A DNA stretch of 64,000 nt from Macrostomum hystrix. Its lineage: Eukaryota; Platyhelminthes; Macrostomidae. Below the pieces are notes generated by a model, which searched no databases, was not told where the DNA came from, and saw nothing but the letters and a program-made list of their open reading frames with translations. A program made the translations under genes and the position numbers. The stretch lies in assembly GCA_950097015.1 (NCBI GenBank), contig CATNEN010000011.1, positions 930,001-994,000 of the forward strand. Reading direction: 5' to 3'. This document shows, one piece after another, positions 1 to 11,200 of this stretch. Numbering within the stretch: position 1 is the first letter of the stretch; each line of letters opens with the position of its first letter.

Positions 1-146
1 CGAGTGCCTGGCTCCACCGGTGGCAGCTTGTAAGCGGAGCAGAGCCGACTCCAAACAATGCCTCCAAAAAGCTCCGCCAAGCCTACGAGCAAATGGCGAA
101 GGCCAGCAAACTCGAAATTGAGTCTCGCTTAGACAATTTTTTATAA
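1..146 (+). CDS. C-terminal exon of an unidentified protein (partial, runs off the left edge)
   Basis: Reading from base 3, the frame is open from the window edge to a TAA at 144-146 and gives about 47 residues. They end with the amphipathic, charged stretch SKKLRQAYEQMAKASKLEIE followed by SRLDNFL and the stop. The other two forward frames hit stops (TAA at 31-33 in frame 1, TGA near 119 in frame 2) and look less protein-like. The alternation of K/R/E with L/A/M suggests a terminal helix or coiled coil. I do not recognise the family. A GTAAGC at 30-35 could act as a donor, so part of this exon might be alternative. The rest of the gene lies outside the window. Confidence 0.5.
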   Translation, partial: SAWLHRWQLVSGAEPTPNNASKKLRQAYEQMAKASKLEIESRLDNFL

Positions 147-319
147 AGAATCAACTGTTTGCTCTTATCTATTATTTGCACGAAACTTTTTAATCTTTAA
201 CTTTATACTTGTCATTGCTCTTGTAATATACTTGTAATAACTGCGTAAAAATGTATAAAACTTGCACCATAATTCAAAAACACATTTTCGCTGCGCTATT
301 TCAATGCTAGACAAAATAC

Positions 320-3300
320 TGAGAAATGACACTAGATGGGGCAGATATACACAGCTGCACAGATGACGCATGCGGCCTGCTTTTTCAGCAGTTTCTAACT
401 GTCTTGAAGCGGCGCCTTCTATATACAGAATCTAATAGAAGACTCAGAAATGACACTAGATGGGGCAGATAGACACAGCTGCACAGATGACGCATGCGGC
501 CTGCCTTTTCAGCAGTTTCTAACTGTCTTGAAGCGGCGCCTTCTATATACAGAATCTAATAGAAGACTCAGAAATGACACTAGATGGGGCAGATATACAC
601 AGCTGCACAGATGACGCATGCGGCCTGCTTTTTCAGCAGTTTCTAACTGTCTTGAAGCGGCGCCTTCTATATACAGAATCTAATAGAAGACTCAGAAATG
701 ACACTAGATGGGGCAGATATACACAGCTGCACAGATGACGCATGCGGCCTGCTTTTTCAGCAGTTTCTAACTGTCTTGAAGCGGCGCCTTCTATATACAG
801 AATCTAATAGAAGACTCAGAAATGACACTAGATGGGGCAGATAGACACAGCTGCACAGATGACGCATGCGGCCTGCTTTTTCAGCAGTTTCTAACTGTCT
901 TGAAGCGGCGCCTTCTATATACAGAATCAAATAGAAGACTCAGAAATGACACTAGATGGGGCAGATATACACAGCTGCACAGATGACGCATGCGGCCTGC
1001 TTTTTCAGCAGTTTCTAACTGTCTTGAAGCGGCGCCTTCTATATACAGAATCTAATAGAAGACTCAGAAATGACACTAGATGGGGCAGATAGACACAGCT
1101 GCACAGATGACGCATGCGGCCTGCTTTTTCAGCAGTTTCTAACTGTCTTGAAGCGGCGCCTTCTATATACAGAATCAAATAGAAGACTCAGAAATGACAC
1201 TAGATGGGGCAGATAGACACAGCTGCACAGATGACGCATGCGGCCTGCTTTTTCAGCAGTTTCTAACTGTCTTGAAGCGGCGCCTTCTATATACAGAATC
1301 AAATAGAAGACTCAGAAATGACACTAGATGGGGCAGATAGACACAGCTGCACAGATGACGCATGCGGCCTGCTTTTTCAGCAGTTTCTAACTGTCTTGAA
1401 GCGGCGCCTTCTATATACAGAATCAAATAGAAGACTCAGAAATGACACTAGATGGGACAGGTATACACAGCTGCACAGATGACGCATGCGGCCTGCCTTT
1501 TCAGCAGTTTCTAACTGTCTTGAAGCGGCGCCTTCTATATACAGAATCTAATAGAAGACTCAGAAATGACACTAGATGGGACAGGTATACACAGCTGCAC
1601 AGATGACGCATGCGGCCTGCTTTTTCAGCAGTTTCTAACTGTCTTGAAGCGGCGCCTTCTATATACAGAATCTAATAGAAGACTCAGAAATGACACTAGA
1701 TGGGACAGGTATACACAGCTGCACAGATGACGCATGCGGCCTGCCTTTTCAGCAGTTTCTAACTGTCTTGAAGCGGCGCCTTCTATATACAGAATCAAAT
1801 AGAAGACTCAGAAATGACACTAGATGGGGCAGGTATACACAGCTGCACAGATGACGCATGCGGCCTGCTTTTTCAGCAGTTTCTAACTGTCTTGAAGCGG
1901 CGCCTTCTATATACAGAATCAAATAGAAGACTCAGAAATGACACTAGATGGGACAGGTATACACAGCTGCACAGATGACGCATGCGGCCTGCTTTTTCAG
2001 CAGTTTCTAACTGTCTTGAAGCGGCGCCTTCTATATACAGAATCAAATAGAAGACTCAGAAATGACACTAGATGGGGCAGGTATACACAGCTGCACAGAT
2101 GACGCATGCGGCCTGCTTTTTCAGCAGTTTCTAACTGTCTTGAAGCGGCGCCTTCTATATACAGAATCAAATAGAAGACTCAGAAATGACACTAGATGGG
2201 GCAGATATACACAGCTGCACAGATGACGCATGCGGCCTGCTTTTTCAGCAGTTTCTAACTGTCTTGAAGCGGCGCCTTCTATATACAGAATCTAATAGAA
2301 GACTCAGAAATGACACTAGATGGGGCAGATATACACAGCTGCACAGATGACGCATGCGGCCTGCTTTTTCAGCAGTTTCTAACTGTCTTGAAGCGGCGCC
2401 TTCTATATACAGAATCAAATAGAAGACTCAGAAATGACACTAGATGGGACAGGTATACACAGCTGCACAGATGACGCATGCGGCCTGCTTTTTCAGCAGT
2501 TTCTAGGCCTAACTGTCTTGAAGCGGCGCCGTCTATATACAGAATCAAATAGAAGACTCAGAAATGACACTAGATGGGGCAGATATACACAGCTGCACAG
2601 ATGACGCATGCGGCCTGCTTTTTCAGCAGTTTCTAACTGTCTTGAAGCGGCGCCTTCTATATACAGAATCAAATAGAAGACTCAGAAATGACACTAGATG
2701 GGGCAGATATACACAGCTGCACAGATGACGCATGCGGCCTGCTTTTTCAGCAGTTTCTAACTGTCTTGAAGCGGCGCCTTCTATATACAGAATCAAATAG
2801 AAGACTCAGAAATGACACTAGATGGGGCAGGTATACACAGCTGCACAGATGACGCATGCGGCCTGCTTTTTCAGCAGTTTCTAACTGTCTTGAAGCGGCG
2901 CCTTCTATATACAGAATCAAATAGAAGACTCAGAAATGACACTAGATGGGGCAGATATACACAGCTGCACAGATGACGCATGCGGCCTGCTTTTTCAGCA
3001 GTTTCTAACTGTCTTGAAGCGGCGCCTTCTATATACAGAATCAAATAGAAGACTCAGAAATGACACTAGATGGGGCAGGTATACACAGCTGCACAGATGA
3101 CGCATGCGGCCTGCTTTTTCAGCAGTTTCTAACTGTCTTGAAGCGGCGCCTTCTATATACAGAATCTAATAGAAGACTCAGAAATGACACTAGATGGGAC
3201 AGGTATACACAGCTGCACAGATGACGCATGCGGCCTGCTTTTTCAGCAGTTTCTAACTGTCTTGAAGCGGCGCCTTCTATATACAGAATCAAATAGAAGA

Positions 3301-3530
3301 CTCAGAAATGACACTAGATGGGGCAGATATACACAGCTGCACAGATGACGCATGCGGCCTGCCTTTTCAGCAGTTTCTAACTGTCTTGAAGCGGCGCCGT
3401 CTATATACAGAATCTAATAGAAGACTCAGAAATGACACTAGATGGGACAGGTATACACAGCTGCACAGATGACGCATGCGGCCTGCTTTTTCAGCAGTTT
3501 CTAACTGTCTTGAAGCGGCGCCTTCTTGAG
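320..3530. repeat. 124-bp satellite array, about 26 copies
   Basis: The motif ATGACACTAGATGG recurs at 326, 450, 574 and onward with an exact 124-bp step. Each monomer contains CAGCTG, GCATGC and GGCGCC palindromes and a small hairpin (CTGCT-TTTTC-AGCAG). Copies are nearly identical. They differ at a few diagnostic sites: GCAGATATACAC, GCAGATAGACAC or ACAGGTATACAC, and AATCTAAT or AATCAAAT. One copy near 2504 carries a 6-bp insertion (GGCCTA). The last unit is followed at 3525-3620 by a strongly diverged monomer (GTGACACACAATGGGAGG). Confidence 0.95.
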
Positions 3531-3647
3531 ATCCGCTGCTGTCAATATACAGTAAGCAGTGGATAACAAAGAAGTGACACACAATGGGAGGGATATACAG
3601 CTATTCAAAATGACACAGACATGCTGCAAATCTTAAGCGCTGTGAAA

Positions 3648-4205
3648 TCATTCACAGCCTCATTCACAGCCTTATTCACAGCCTCATTCACACTCACAAC
3701 TTTATTCACAGCCTCACTCACATTCACAGCCTCACTCACATTCACAGCCTCACTCACATTCACAGCCTCACTCACATTCACAGCCTCACTCACATTCACA
3801 GCCTCACTCACATTTACAGCCTCACTCACATTCACAGCCTCACTCACATTTACAGCCTCACTCACATTCACAGCCTCATTCACAGCCTCATTCACAGCCT
3901 CATTCACAGCCTTATTCACACTCACAACTTTATTCACAGCCTCACTCACATTCACAGCCTCACTCACATTCACAGCCTCACTCACATTCACAGCCTCACT
4001 CACATTCACAGCCTCACTCACATTCACAGCCTCACTCACATTTACAGCCTCACTCACATTCACAGCCTCACTCACATTTACAGCCTCACTCACATTCACA
4101 GCCTCACTCACATTTACAGCCTCACTCACATTTACAGCCTCACTCACATTCACAGCCTCACTCACATTTACAGCCTCACTCACATTCACAGCCTCACTCA
4201 CGTTT
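3648..4205. repeat. 18-bp minisatellite
   Basis: About 30 copies of an 18-bp unit (CACAGCCTCACTCACATT), interrupted by two blocks of a shorter variant (CATTCACAGC, TTATTCACAC). Because 18 is a multiple of three, both strands stay open (SLTFTA repeats forward, NVSEAV repeats reverse). I see no splice or coding support, so I treat it as non-coding. Confidence 0.9.
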
Positions 4206-4618
4206 ACATTTATGGCCTCATTCGCAGTCTTACATGTATATACAGCTTTTTCACATCTTTACCCACACTTTTAGTGTGTTAGTATTTTGATTTTAAGATT
4301 AAAAAGTTATTGTTAGTTGGTACAATTAAAAAGATATGTACCAAGACAATTGGCAGTAGTTTTTCAGATTTTGTTCTGCTTTTTGCGGTTAGAACTTAAA
4401 TTCTGTCTTTGTTTTGCAGTGCTTAAATATACACTATTTTTTTAATTCAGCTTTTTCGCAAGCATGGATCTTGGTTTTTACGCATATATCTCATGCGTCA
4501 TTTCTCATTCTGGCGTCATACAAACCCCCCTGTGCACCTAATTGGTTCTTTATTAAATGTAACACATGCAGTTAGGCCCTTATCTTTCTACCTTCATCCA
4601 TATCCATACAGTTTAGTT
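4206..4618. other. Unique AT-rich spacer
   Basis: No gene, RNA or repeat found between the 18-bp array and the hAT-like element. Confidence 0.6.
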
Positions 4619-5393
4619 CAGGGGTCGGCAAACTCCAGCCCGCGGGCCAGATGCGGCCCTCGAAGCTCCCAAATCCGGCCCGTTGCCCCCTTCCGACACC
4701 TAGTATCCTGTCTCATCTCTCCCCTGTCTTATCTCTCCCCTGTCTTATCTCTCCCCTGTCTTATCTCTCCCCTGTCTCGTCTCTCCCCTGTCTCGTCTCT
4801 CCCCTGTCTTATCTCTCCCCTGTCTCGTCTCTCCCCTGTCTTATTTCTCCCCTGTCTCATCTCTCCCCTGTTTCATCTATCCCCTGTCTTATTTCTCCCT
4901 TGTCTCATCTCTCCCCTGTTTCATCTCTCCCCTGTCTTATCTCTCCCCTGTCTCGTCTCTTCCCTGTCTCATCTCTCCCCTGTTTCATATCTATCCCCTG
5001 CCTTATTTCTCCCTTGTCTCATCTCTCCCCTGTTTCATCTATCCCCTGTCTTATTTCTCCCTTGTCTCATCTCTCCCCTGTTTCATCTCTCCCCTGTCTT
5101 ATCTCTCCCCTGTCTCGTCTCTTCCCTGTCTCATCTCTCCCCTGTTTCATATCTATCCCCTGCCTTATTTCTCCCTTGTCTCATCTCTCCCCTGTTTCAT
5201 CTCTCCCCTGTCTTATCTCTCCCCTGTCTCGTCTCTCCCCTGTCTCATCTCTCCCCTGTTTCATCTCTCCCCTGTCTTATCTCTCCCCTGTCTCGTCTCT
5301 CCCCTGTCTTATCTCTCCCCTGTCTCATCTCTCCCCTGTTTCATATCTATCCCCTGCCTTATTTCTCCCTTGTCTCATCTCTCCCCTATAGTA
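4619..5393 (-). mobile_element. Truncated non-autonomous hAT-like element carrying a 16-bp minisatellite
   Basis: The left edge is the terminal inverted repeat CAGGGGTCGGCAAACT followed by a GC-rich subterminal region (CCCGCGGGCC, GCGGCCCTCG, AAATCCGGCC). This matches, in reverse orientation, the right end of the complete element at 25097-25869. From about 4708 the element turns into an array of a 16-bp unit (TCTCTCCCCTGTCTCA and variants) up to 5390. The opposite terminal repeat is missing: after the last unit the sequence becomes unrelated. It is therefore a one-ended, truncated copy. The 8 bp before it (GTTTAGTT) cannot be paired with a convincing second target duplication. Confidence 0.8.
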
Positions 5394-7768
5394 GGGGCCG
5401 GGGCATATTGCCATATTTCTTAGTTAGAAGCCAATTGATATATCAAAGAATCGGACTTAAACTTAGGCCTAACTGAAACAAAGGCACTAAGATTTCTTTG
5501 ATATAGGCTAGGCCCCCCTATATATAGCTAAATAGCTAGGCAGTTTGCTGGCAGCTACATGTAGGCGTCCTATCTAGTCATTGATAGTTTGGTCGGTGCT
5601 GGACAATCAGCTGTATAGCATGCGATTTGCCATCATGCATGGACTCTGTTGCAGAGAGGCAATTGCCAATTTGGTGGCAATGCAGATTGCGATGACTTGC
5701 TGCATTATAGACTTGGCATAAGATGATAAGAGGACCTGCACAGACCAATGGTTCAGTATGGTTTAGTTGTAAAGAGGATCCACTGGACAGGCAGGCACGT
5801 GGAAACCGGATGATTCATGCGTTGTCTGCTTGTCTAATTAGTTGTCCCAACTTGTCCATTCTGAAATGATTTTTTGAAGAAAAATATATTCAAAGTATAT
5901 TCATACCAAATTTTGCTACTGCAAGTAGTAATCAAAACATTTGACAAACTAAATTCAACGAAAGAGTAAATTTGAATAATGAAAATTTGGCCGCATCTGA
6001 AATGAAAAAAGTAACAAAATTAAAAATAATAAAACTAGAGTTTTTAGGCTTTAGATTACGTGTAATGATTTGTGAGAGAGGAAAAAACATTCTTACTATA
6101 CATATTTGTCAAATTCGACACTTAAAGCGACAAAAAATGCATGTTCGGTTTGATGAATTTCTGTTCGGTTTGATGAAACGTCTATCTGAAAACCGAACGG
6201 AGCAGCAAATTCTGTTCCATCAACCGAACAAGAAAAAGAACTGAGTAAATACTCGAGTATTTCACACAAAATATATTGCATTCTGTACAGAATTTAATAT
6301 TGAATCCAAAGAGTGGTTATAGTCTCAAATCAGATAAGTTTTGTGGGTTTAAGAGTATTTCTTCTGCACACCTATGATTTTCAATAATCTTGCAAATAAG
6401 CGATTTTTTTACTATCTTCAGAACTTCTTGGCCTATAACTTTTTTCGTAGTGAATATCATAATAAAACGGTAGCACGAAACTGTTTATGAATTAGTCTGC
6501 TGTAAGTTAAGTGGTTTTTACAGATAAAAGCCGATCTCGATGCAAGACAGGAGGTTAAATTCGGCCATGACTTTGTTGTTCGGTTTTGATGAGACGTTGT
6601 TCGGTTGATGAGATTTCACCCTACTTCTAGTAGAGGTTTAAGTTATAAATTTATTTAATGTTTGATGTAACTGTTACATAGCCACAAATTTGCTGTCTGT
6701 ATCTAAGATTGATAAGTCTGTGTGCATTGTACAAAAAAGAGTCATTTCGCCACTCAAAAGACATAAGTTATACCTGTGCTGTTTTTACTCCAAATTAAGA
6801 GAGCCATTGTTCCACCTGTTGGTCAAACAATCTGCCTTTTGGTAATTATGCGATAAAAGTAATATATATATATATACAGAATCTACTTTCAATATTGTGG
6901 TAACTGCACCTATAACATGCAATTAACACATTCTAATTTAGTTTAAAATATGTTCGATACCCCTCGTGTAAAATTGTGTAATCTCATTTTGGAACTAATG
7001 GCTAATTGTCACCCGATTGTACCTCTTTCTACTCTTAGACTACTTAGCTTTTCTTGCACAAATCGCTTGGTAAGTTAAATACGGCGCATTAACATGTGGA
7101 AATGTAAGAGGCATTAGCTGTTTGTATTCAATTTGATTTTGGTAACACGTGTGCTGTTTATTACTTATTAAATTATAATAGCTAGTTCAAATTATCAACC
7201 ATGCAAGAACTGACAAAGTTTATTATCGTAGCGCATAGATATTAATTTTTTGATCTGCAGATCTTGCTGCGTTTATAATGCAATTGAAAATAAAATAGTA
7301 AAACCAAACTCCGAATCTAAAGTATCGAAATCCTTTAATTCTCGTCGAGACGGTTTTTCACATTCAGTCTTCACATTCAGAATGCGTTAAACTCGAAAAC
7401 GAAAGTGGCTTAGCCTCTTCTAGAAAATATGGCAGACACTGCACAGATTTAAAGTTAAATATTTCGGTTCTAACTTACAAGTTAGATTGAGTTTTAGTTA
7501 ATTTTGTGCAGAGAAGCTAAACTAAATCTGCATAGCTTAATTAATCTGTGAAAAAATAATTACTTTTGAGGTGTCCTGCCATGAAAATAATTGCACCCAA
7601 TATAATGCTTTGCTTGACTTGCTGTTTCTAAGGGATCCTGTCGGAGTAATTACCCCAGTAACCCCAGTTATTGGGGTCAGTTCCTTATCCGATAACTTTC
7701 GGTTGAAGACTCGTGGAATTTAGTTCAGTAATAAGGTTACATTTAAAGAGCACTTTTTGTGTCCACAG
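5394..7768. other. Mostly unique non-coding DNA upstream of the large gene
   Basis: AT-rich sequence without a convincing exon. It includes a short (TA)n run near 6861-6877 and a possible small inverted-repeat element (6218-6610, listed separately). The 5' exons and promoter of the large gene must lie here if that gene does not overlap the one ending at 146, but I could not identify them. Confidence 0.5.
6218..6610. mobile_element. Possible MITE-like inverted repeat pair
   Basis: CATCAACCGAACAA at 6218-6231 is the exact reverse complement of TTGTTCGGTTGATG at 6597-6610. Further direct copies of TGTTCGGTTTGATGA occur at about 6143 and 6162, and TTGTTCGGTTTTGATGA at about 6575. The ends therefore look like reiterated terminal repeats of a small element. 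No clear target duplication was found. Confidence 0.35.
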
Positions 7769-7797
7769 CCCGCAAAGGTATTGAAGGAGAAGACACG
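7769..7797 (+). CDS. Possible 29-nt micro-exon of the large disordered-protein gene
   Basis: A good acceptor (TTTTTGTGTCCACAG, ending 7768) is followed after 29 nt by a donor-like GTCAGT at 7798. Its end phase (0) fits the start of the exon at 7982. It would encode about ten residues ending KGIEGEDT. A shorter alternative ends at 7777 before GTATTG. This is weak evidence because the exon is tiny and the donor is not optimal. Confidence 0.3.
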
Positions 7798-7981
7798 GTC
7801 AGTCTGCTTTTTTCCTGTTGCCAGCTGCGTTGTGTTTTGGAGGTCACGAGAATTGCTCGCACACGCGACATTTTTTTCTGCTACAAAGCTGGGTTGGCTG
7901 AGTGTACACAGTTTTCTGTAGATGCTAGCTAGCTCGCATTGTTAATATATTGTTCGCTACAATTCTTTTTCTATTCTCCAG

Positions 7982-8126
7982 ATAAAGCCTCGGCGCCCAG
8001 TTGAACTAGATCTAAACAGTGACAGCGGCGGCGAGGCGGCTAGTTCTCAGCCTGCTAACCCTTCTGAGTCATTTACTAGCAGCCAAGGGGTCAGTTGCGA
8101 GCTGAGTACTGCTCATTCAGACCCTG
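7982..8126 (+). CDS. Coding exon of the large disordered-protein gene
   Basis: The exon is bounded by the acceptor TTCTATTCTCCAG (ending 7981) and a consensus donor GTAAGT starting at 8127. It is open in one frame for 48 codons plus one base (IKPRRPVELDLNSDSGGEAA, then a Ser/Thr-rich stretch ending AHSDP). It leaves in phase 1, and the spare G joins AA at 8278 to make Glu, continuing the long frame of the next exon. Composition (acidic, Ser-rich, low complexity) matches the next exon, which supports the join. Confidence 0.7.
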
Positions 8127-8277
8127 GTAAGTGTTTTCACTGTTGCTTTCCATTATGTTTGCTTATTGAGCGGCTGTGGTACATCTTGTGTGCACAATAG
8201 GAACCAATAAACGAGTTTGAGAACATTTACAATTTAAATGCTAAATACCTAAGATTTTTTTAATATTTTGATTTCAG

Positions 8278-11200
8278 AAGCAGTTGAAACATCGTCATCT
8301 GCAACAATGGCCACAGCGACAACGCCCGCCTCAACAGCTTCGGGTTCGGAGGCTGCAGAATCTGCGCCCGTTCGTCAGGCGGCTGTGCTGAATCGCACCA
8401 ATTCCGAGCGCCTTGGCCAGAAGCCGAATCAGCGAAAAATCTTCCAAGAGGTTGTCACTATTAGCGAAGAAGATAGACGCGTTACTGAGACTGTCCTATC
8501 GGAAAACACTGAGTTTGAGACGACGCTCGGACTGGAAGAATATTCCATGAACCGTGGCCAGTCTCTGCTGGAATCTGTAAAGCATCACAGGGACTCTCGC
8601 AGTGCTCACGTGCGCCATCACGAGGAAGTGTCGTCTGTTGACATAGTGCGCAGGTGTGTTGAGCACGTTTATCGATCGAATTTCCGTTTGCCAGATAGCT
8701 CAACTGTGGCCGTGACTCACCAGGAGGTCTATCATACTACAGATCCGAACGTTGAGGTGACTGTCTGTTTAGCACAGTCGCTGCCGTCATTAGACTGTCC
8801 TCCAAGCTCATCAAACGTTGCCGAACTGGCTGAAAGACAAAGCAACAAATGGGCTAGCCTTATTCTCTCCTGTGACGGATTTCGCGACGACCAATTGTGC
8901 TCAATGTTGCTAAAAAAGAAAGGCGAGAAAGGCGCAGAGGCTGCTGCTGACGCTGCGGCTATTGCGTCCTCTGTTGCTAATGTTGTCTCACTAGCGACAG
9001 CTGACAAAACTGAACAGATTATGCAGCCTGCTACTCAGCCAGTTGTTGATGTATCTCTGTCCTCTGAGATCACTTATCCGCTGCCGAACGCTTATGTAGC
9101 TATGTACGGCGAAGATGAGAATGCAGGGTCTGAATCATCGTCCGCTGAGTCAGTTGTAGAGAATGTAGCTACCTCTGCTGGTAGACCTAACAATGCTACG
9201 CCTTCGTCAAAGCGAGCATCTACAGATCAGTCGACAACAAATCCAAAAAGCAGCAATTCTGCAAGCATGCCTAAGCAGGAAGCTGAGCAAAATACTATCG
9301 TTTTACCCACCTTAAGTAGCAAATCGACGCTAAAGCAGGCTAGTCAACAAGAAAGATTATCAAATGAGCATGCTGATGTTCACGCGCTACCAGAAACTGC
9401 TAGTGCAAGCCCGCAGTCGATACAAAATGCTCCGAAGTCAAATGATCATTTGGAGGAGCCTCCTAAGACGTCGCGGAATGAAAGGAAATCTCGCGAAAAT
9501 AAAAATACTCGACCAAGACCTAGTCGCTCAGCTACAAAAAGCGAAGATTCTGTTAAAGACCCTGACTCGACACATGAGGTAAAAGACAGTGTGGATGACT
9601 CGCTGCAGAAACGAATGGAGGCCTTCCTAGACAGAAAGAAGCAAAAAGGTCAGGAGCTTAAGCTTGAGCAGTCAGAATTGAAGATTTCGACGATGGAGTC
9701 CAAGCAAGTAACCGTTACGGAGGAGATTGTTGCCTCCAGTGAATCAGTTACAATCTTCCACGCTCCTAGACAAGCTGCTAGGCTTTCGGTGTCTGAGAAG
9801 ATGTGCATGGAGGTTCTTGCTGAACCCTTTGATGCAGACTCGTCGGATTCAGAAGATGAAAATCCGACGCGTCCTCGAGGCTCCTATAGTTACTTATGTG
9901 ACGGACCGAAAGGTAGGCCAGCTGAAATGGAAGATTCAGTTAAGATTTTTAAGCGCGTTGTGTCCAATGAAAGACGCTTGACGCGAGGAGAGATTTTGAC
10001 TGTAGAATTCAATGCCGGCAATGCTAAAAATAGCAGTGTTACTAGCGCCGGCGCTGAGGACTCCGAGCGTGGTGAGAACAACGACGATGACTCTCGCTAT
10101 CATGTTGTTTTTGTTCGCGATCCAGCTACAAATTCGTACGTGAAAGTTCACGAGCCAGTGTATGATGACGTTTCTCCAAAAGGCTCCAAGGCTCCATCAG
10201 AGTCTTCGTCGGGTCCTGGTAGCGTTGTCGACCAGCCTACTACAGACAATCTAAGAAACACGCCAAGTCAGTATCTAGAGAATCCGTTGTCACCTCCATT
10301 ATCTATTCAACAGCCACATGGAAGTGATGAAGTTGACATGCGAATCTGGTACAAGACAACACATACACCTTCATCCACAGAATCTAAGACGGTTACTACA
10401 ACAAGCAAGCAGGTTACTCAACTATCGGTAGTTACAACTCAAGACAGTGACAGCGTTGAAGAAAAGTTTTCACCTGGTATTGTTAAGCGACGTGCTGAGC
10501 AGTTCGAAGTACGGCGTGCTATTCGAGGTCACACAGCCGAGGAACGAAAATCCTATCAGGAATTAATAAATTCCGGAATCGTAAAAGAAAAACGTAAAGA
10601 GCACGAAGAGTTGATCGAGAAGGATGCTATGCCGCCCAGTCCAAGCGATTTTCGTCTTGAGGTTGACGCAGATCAGCTAGAGCGAGTAGTGTTCCACAAG
10701 GAGCAGGCATCGGTCACAACGTCTGGTCCTGTCACTTCATCTTCACCAAAAGCGGCATCAGTTGTAGCTCCTATTGTTCGTATGATGGAGACCGAAGCTG
10801 TTCTTGAAAAGCAGCCTGTCTTGAGTAGCTTTGATCATAGATCAGCGTCCCTTAAAAGCAGTCCAGAAAAGATACGACCAGACCCAGATACAGATGAATT
10901 GCTTCCATCGAAAAATGCAACTACGCAAAATCTCTCAGTCCGAATGGCAAAAGGTAGCGGTGTAAAATATCCAGCACAGGATAATCGTGCTGATATTGTT
11001 CCAAGCAAAAGGCCGCCTGCTGAAACCGCTCCTGTGACAGAAGAAAAGCAGCCTTTTAGTCCAGCGTCAATCGAGTCAGAAGCAACGATTCGATACGACC
11101 GTTCGCAAGAGAATCTTTGGTACTCTTTATCGGCCTCTGATCGTGAAAAGTACACTAATGAAATGCTTGCAAAAGCACAGGCTGAAGAAGAGCCTGGCAG

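Noticed and set aside
320..3530. Hammerhead ribozyme in the 124-bp satellite
   Set aside because: No CTGATGA core paired with GAAA on either strand of the monomer.
3605..4274. Overlapping open frames on both strands over the 18-bp array
   Set aside because: They are an automatic result of an 18-bp stop-free unit; no coding context.
5972..6244. 90-codon frame with Lys/Asn-rich sequence
   Set aside because: Compositionally a product of AT-rich DNA, overlapping the MITE-like motifs; no family resemblance.
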